Source: Panax quinquefolius (lineage: Eukaryota; Streptophyta; Magnoliopsida; Apiales; Araliaceae). From it: DNA of 64,000 bases. The stretch is taken from the NCBI GenBank assembly GCA_020205615.1, contig CM035162.1:37314464-37378463 (forward strand), given 5' to 3'. The position numbers were made by a program, and so were the translations under genes. Position 1 is the stretch's first letter; every line of letters starts with the position of its first letter. The notes under the pieces were generated by a model. That model did no database searches. It had not been told where the DNA came from and saw nothing but the letters and a program-made list of their open reading frames with translations. Below, one piece after another: positions 61,020 through 64,000 of this stretch.

Positions 61020-61620
61020 TTATTGTCTTGTGAGATCAGGTGGTAGAACGTTGTTCACAAGATAATTCGCATAATTCGCATACCAAGGAAATTCTGCATT
61101 TATTCCAAACAGTTGTTCATCTGGGAATGATTCATTGATTTCACACTTGTCCTCTTTCAATTTCCCTTGGTTTTCCAGCCTAGACAAATGATTTGCTACC
61201 TGATTCTCCGTCCCCTTTCTATCTTTTATTTCTAGATCAAACTCTTGAAGTAGGAGAATCCACTGGATAAGATGTGGCTTAGCATCCTTTTTCGCTATCA
61301 AGTACCGAATCATTTGCATGGTGCAGTATAGACTATCACCTTAGTCCGATCAAGTAAGCCCAAAATTTGTCAACGCGATACACCACACGCAAGCAATTCC
61401 TTTTCTGTGGTTGTGTAGTTCATTTGAGTTTCTGTAAGTGTTTTGCTTGCGTAGTATATGGCGTGAAACACCTTGTCTTGACGTTGGCCCAAAACAACCC
61501 CAACCGCGAAGTCGCTTGCATTGCACATAAGCTCGAATGGCATGCTCCAATCCGGTGAGACTATAACAGGGGCTGTAGTCAATTTTCTCTTTAATACGTC
61601 AAAAGCTATCTTGCATTCTT
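61020..61620 (-). pseudogene. Athila-like RNase H
   Basis: Reads FDVLKRKLTTAPVIVSPDW, FELMCNASDFAVGVVLGQR, TLTETQMNYTTTEKELLA, then [19 protein letters not shown] and SRLE. The first catalytic Asp, expected in CDASD, is Asn (AAT at 61520-61522), while the Glu in TTTEKELLA is present. A frame change near 61370 and stops separate the two halves. It would remove RNA template during cDNA synthesis. Confidence 0.87.
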
Positions 61621-62480
61621 CATCAAAGCTGAAAGTCACATCCTTCTCTGAAAGACTACATAGAGGTTTCACAATTTTGGAGAAGTCTTTTATAAACCTC
61701 CTGTAGAACCCAACATGTCCCAAGAAACTCCTAATACCCTTAACTGAGCTTGGTGGAGACAGTTTTTCAATAGTTTCCAGCTTTGCTTTGTCAACTTCAG
61801 ATCCTTGAGTGATACCTTATGGCCCAAAATTATGCCTCTTCCACCGTGAAGTGGCATTTTCCCAATTTAATCGAGGTTCGTATCCTTGTAACCTTTGTAA
61901 TACCATTAACAAATTCCTGGCGCAAGTATCAAAGTCGTCTCCATAGATCGAAAAAGTCATCCATGAAGACCTCAACAATTTTCTCCACCATATCTGAAAA
62001 AATGGCCATCATACACCGTTGGAAAGTTGCAGGTGCATTGCATAGCCAAAATGACATCCTCTTGAATGTGAATGTGCCATACGGGCACGTGAATGTGGTC
62101 TTCTCTTGATCCACCGGAGCAATGACTATTTGGTTGTAACCCGAGTACCCATCCAACAAACAGTAATATTGGTGTCCCGCCAATCTATCCAACATTTGAT
62201 CAATAAATGGCAGTGGGAAATGGTCTTTTTGGGTTGCCTAGTTCAATTTTCTATAATCCATGCAAACCCTCCAACTGTCCGTTTCTAGTAGTCGGTATTA
62301 ATTCATTGTCCTCATTTCGCACCACCTGTCATTCCTCCTCTTTTTTTTTGCACATCGTTGACTTTGGACTAACCCATTTTTGTCGAAAATCGGGTAGATG
62401 ATCTTAGGCATCTAACCACTTAAAAATTCATTCTTCATAACTTCCTTCATAATCGGGTTAAGTCGTCATTTGTTGCTCCA
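61621..62480 (-). pseudogene. Athila-like reverse transcriptase
   Basis: Minus strand. The N-terminal part (62480-62200) is frame-broken but keeps NEDNELIPTT. The core 62195-61929 reads MLDRLAGHQYYCLLDGYSGY, TTFTCPYGTFTFKRMSF, CNAPATFQRCMMAIF and VFMDDFFDLW, where FMDD is the catalytic box. The connection is VGFYRRFIKDFSKIVKPLC near 61715. Motifs and spacing are those of Ty3/gypsy RT. The catalytic residues survive, but the frame does not. Confidence 0.9.
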
Positions 62481-62489
62481 TAGTTGGTT

Positions 62490-63213
62490 TTGCCTCATCT
62501 TTCATTAAGATCTTGTGCATGCAAAATGAAAGGTCGATTCCCTTTATGTCTGCGATTGTCCACCCGATAGGCGATTTGTGTTTCAAGCACCCTCAACAAC
62601 TTTTCTTCCTGCATTTCGTTAAGTGCAGCTGAAATAATAACATGTAAAGAATTTGAATTGCCTAAATACGCATACCTGAGGTGTTCAGGGAGTGGCTTAA
62701 GTTCCAGCTTTGGTGGCTCTTCCAATGTTGGTTTCAGTCTTTCTGCGGTTACCTCCTTCGTGTGCAGTGGTTCAAACGGTGTTCTAAATCTGGAAACTCG
62801 TGGCGATGAGTCTAGCATTTGTAGGTAATCCACCAATTTCGGATCGTCGACCTCTTCATCCCCCAATAATGTTGTTTCTAACAAATCGTTTACCAAAATC
62901 TTGCTCATGTCATCACTGATGATTTGCTCAATTAAATCCATTCGAAAACATTCTTCCTCATCCATAGGGAATTTCATGGCCTTAAACACATTGAATTTTA
63001 CTTCTTGATCTTGGACCCGCATAGTGAGTTCTCCTTTTTGTACATCTATGAGTGTCCTACCCGTAGCCAAAAATGGTCTCCCTAGGATAATTGGGATGTT
63101 TTTGTCCTCCTCAAAATCCAAAATGATAAAGTCCGCGGGAATATAAACTTATCCACTTTCACTAGAAAGTCCTCTATTATGCCTCTCGGATATGGGACTG
63201 AACTATTCGCCAA
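62490..63213 (-). pseudogene. Protease C-terminus and protease-RT linker
   Basis: The longest open piece, 63121-62495 (208 residues), starts with IPIILGRPFLATGRTLIDV, the C-terminal protease segment, then an acidic linker and LELKPLPEHLRYAYLG, the conserved entry to RT. Between 63214 and 63121 the reading PRGIIEDFLVKVDKFIFP is present, but one missing base near 63143 shifts the frame. Confidence 0.85.
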
Positions 63214-63495
63214 CTATAATGTAATGTTCATAGGCCTTGGTGCAGGCAAACCCAATTCTAAGTATACTGACAATGGCATAAGGTTTACACTCGCCCCCAA
63301 ATCACATAAACACTTGTCAAAATGCATATTCCCGATCGTGCATGGAATAGTGAAGCTCCCTGGGTCCTTGAGTTTTGGTGGTAATTTCTGCTGTAACATT
63401 GCACTACACTCCTCTATTAGTGCCACCATCTCAAAATCTTCCCATTTCTTCTTCCTTGACAGAATCCCTTTCATAAATTTTGCGTAGCTCGGCAT
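63214..63495 (-). pseudogene. Athila-like aspartic protease
   Basis: Reads MPSYAKFMKGILSRKKKWED then FTIPCTIGNMHFDKCLCD and LGASVNLMPLSVYLELGL. D-L-G-A-S is the active-site variant normal for the Athila/Tat group, so the catalytic Asp is intact. It ends in TAG at 63214 where Gln is usual (ITL-stop-LANSS). It cleaves the gag-pol polyprotein. Confidence 0.9.
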
Positions 63496-63497
63496 TT

Positions 63498-64000
63498 GCT
63501 CTAGGGCTTCTGCAAACGGAATATTAATCTGAAGTTTCTTGAATACTTCTAAAAACTTTGCAAATTGCTTGTCTAATTTCTGTTTTTGGACCCTCTACTG
63601 AAATGGTGGTGGTGGATAAGCAATTAGCTTATTGTTTAGCTTTGTTTCCTCACCTTGCTTATCCTCACCTTTGCTTTCTACACTCACGTTCCTATCATCA
63701 ACTTTTTCATCCGGAGTTGCTGAATTTTTTGCATTAGTACCTTCGAGATGTTTTCCACTCCACAATGTAATTGCTTGACACTGTTCATGGTTACCCTTCA
63801 GATTTCTCTCTGTATCACTTGGTAGGGTCCCTTGTGGCCTGCTGTTCAATGCCAACGCAATTTGTCCTATCTAATTCTCCAGATTCTTGATCGCCATCTC
63901 TTGTGATTTCATAGCCATTGCTTGATTTTTCATAGCCACCTCATTGCTAGTTATGTATTTTGTCACCAACTCCTCTAAATCTGATTTCCTTTCTTGATAT
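63498..64000 (-). pseudogene. Gag C-terminus of the Athila-like element, runs off the window
   Basis: Minus-strand text: ELVTKYITSNEVAMKNQAM, MAIKNLEN, stop (63871), IGQIALALNSRPQGTLPSDT, EQCQAITLWSGK, an acidic spacer, PPPPFQ, stop (63595), then QKLDKQFAKFLEVFKKL and FAEALEQ leading to the protease. ALNxRPQGTLPSDTE and AITLRSGK are hallmarks of gag-protease junctions in Athila-type elements. The capsid part lies beyond 64000. Both stops are TAG where the family has Gln. Confidence 0.88.

Overview
The window is intergenic nuclear DNA of a flowering plant, probably a eudicot. It is AT-rich and packed with LTR retrotransposons, broken plant gene exons and trinucleotide microsatellites. I see no intact host gene, no rRNA or tRNA gene, and no sign of bacterial or organellar origin.

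Layout. 1-3710: partial long LTR of a Ty3/gypsy element whose family I infer to be Tekay/Del-like (minus orientation). 3711-4277: host spacer. 4278-22154: a related element reduced to LTR, 340 bp, truncated LTR. Its left LTR carries two nested insertions: a 2.6-kb solo LTR (5067-7698, duplication ATCAT) and a decayed Ty1/copia element (9834-19081). 22155-29980: the least repetitive part, with a non-autonomous hAT element (22643-23579, perfect 8-bp duplication), a small CACTA-like element (24779-25594) and minus-strand exon-like pieces of unrelated plant genes (a starch-synthase exon, a VID27-like exon and two unrecognised ones). 29981-39859: a large trinucleotide microsatellite split by a plus-strand non-autonomous gypsy element (30461-39645, duplication GTGGT). 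39860-64000: a minus-strand Athila-like gypsy element running off the right edge. It has gag/protease/RT/RNase H/integrase (64000-59794), an env-like ORF (58814-57589), a polypurine tract and its 3' LTR. That LTR is split by a 14.6-kb compound insertion (40440-55050) with three LTRs and two internal regions, flanked by one CACAT duplication.

How the parts relate. The long LTRs share one modular design: TGTGACGCCCC and GGGGTCTTACA ends, a TATA box, small hairpin repeats built on ATCTTTG/CAAAGAT, and minisatellites. They occur in both orientations. Internal regions carry a Met-tRNA primer site and a polypurine tract, but coding capacity is lost. Gag and fragments of protease, RT and integrase C-terminus survive in the compound element, and a short coiled-coil ORF in the plus-strand element. 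All coding remnants contain stops or frameshifts. Many small differences between near-identical copies fall in CG/CNG-rich patches, so part of the apparent decay may be assembly error.
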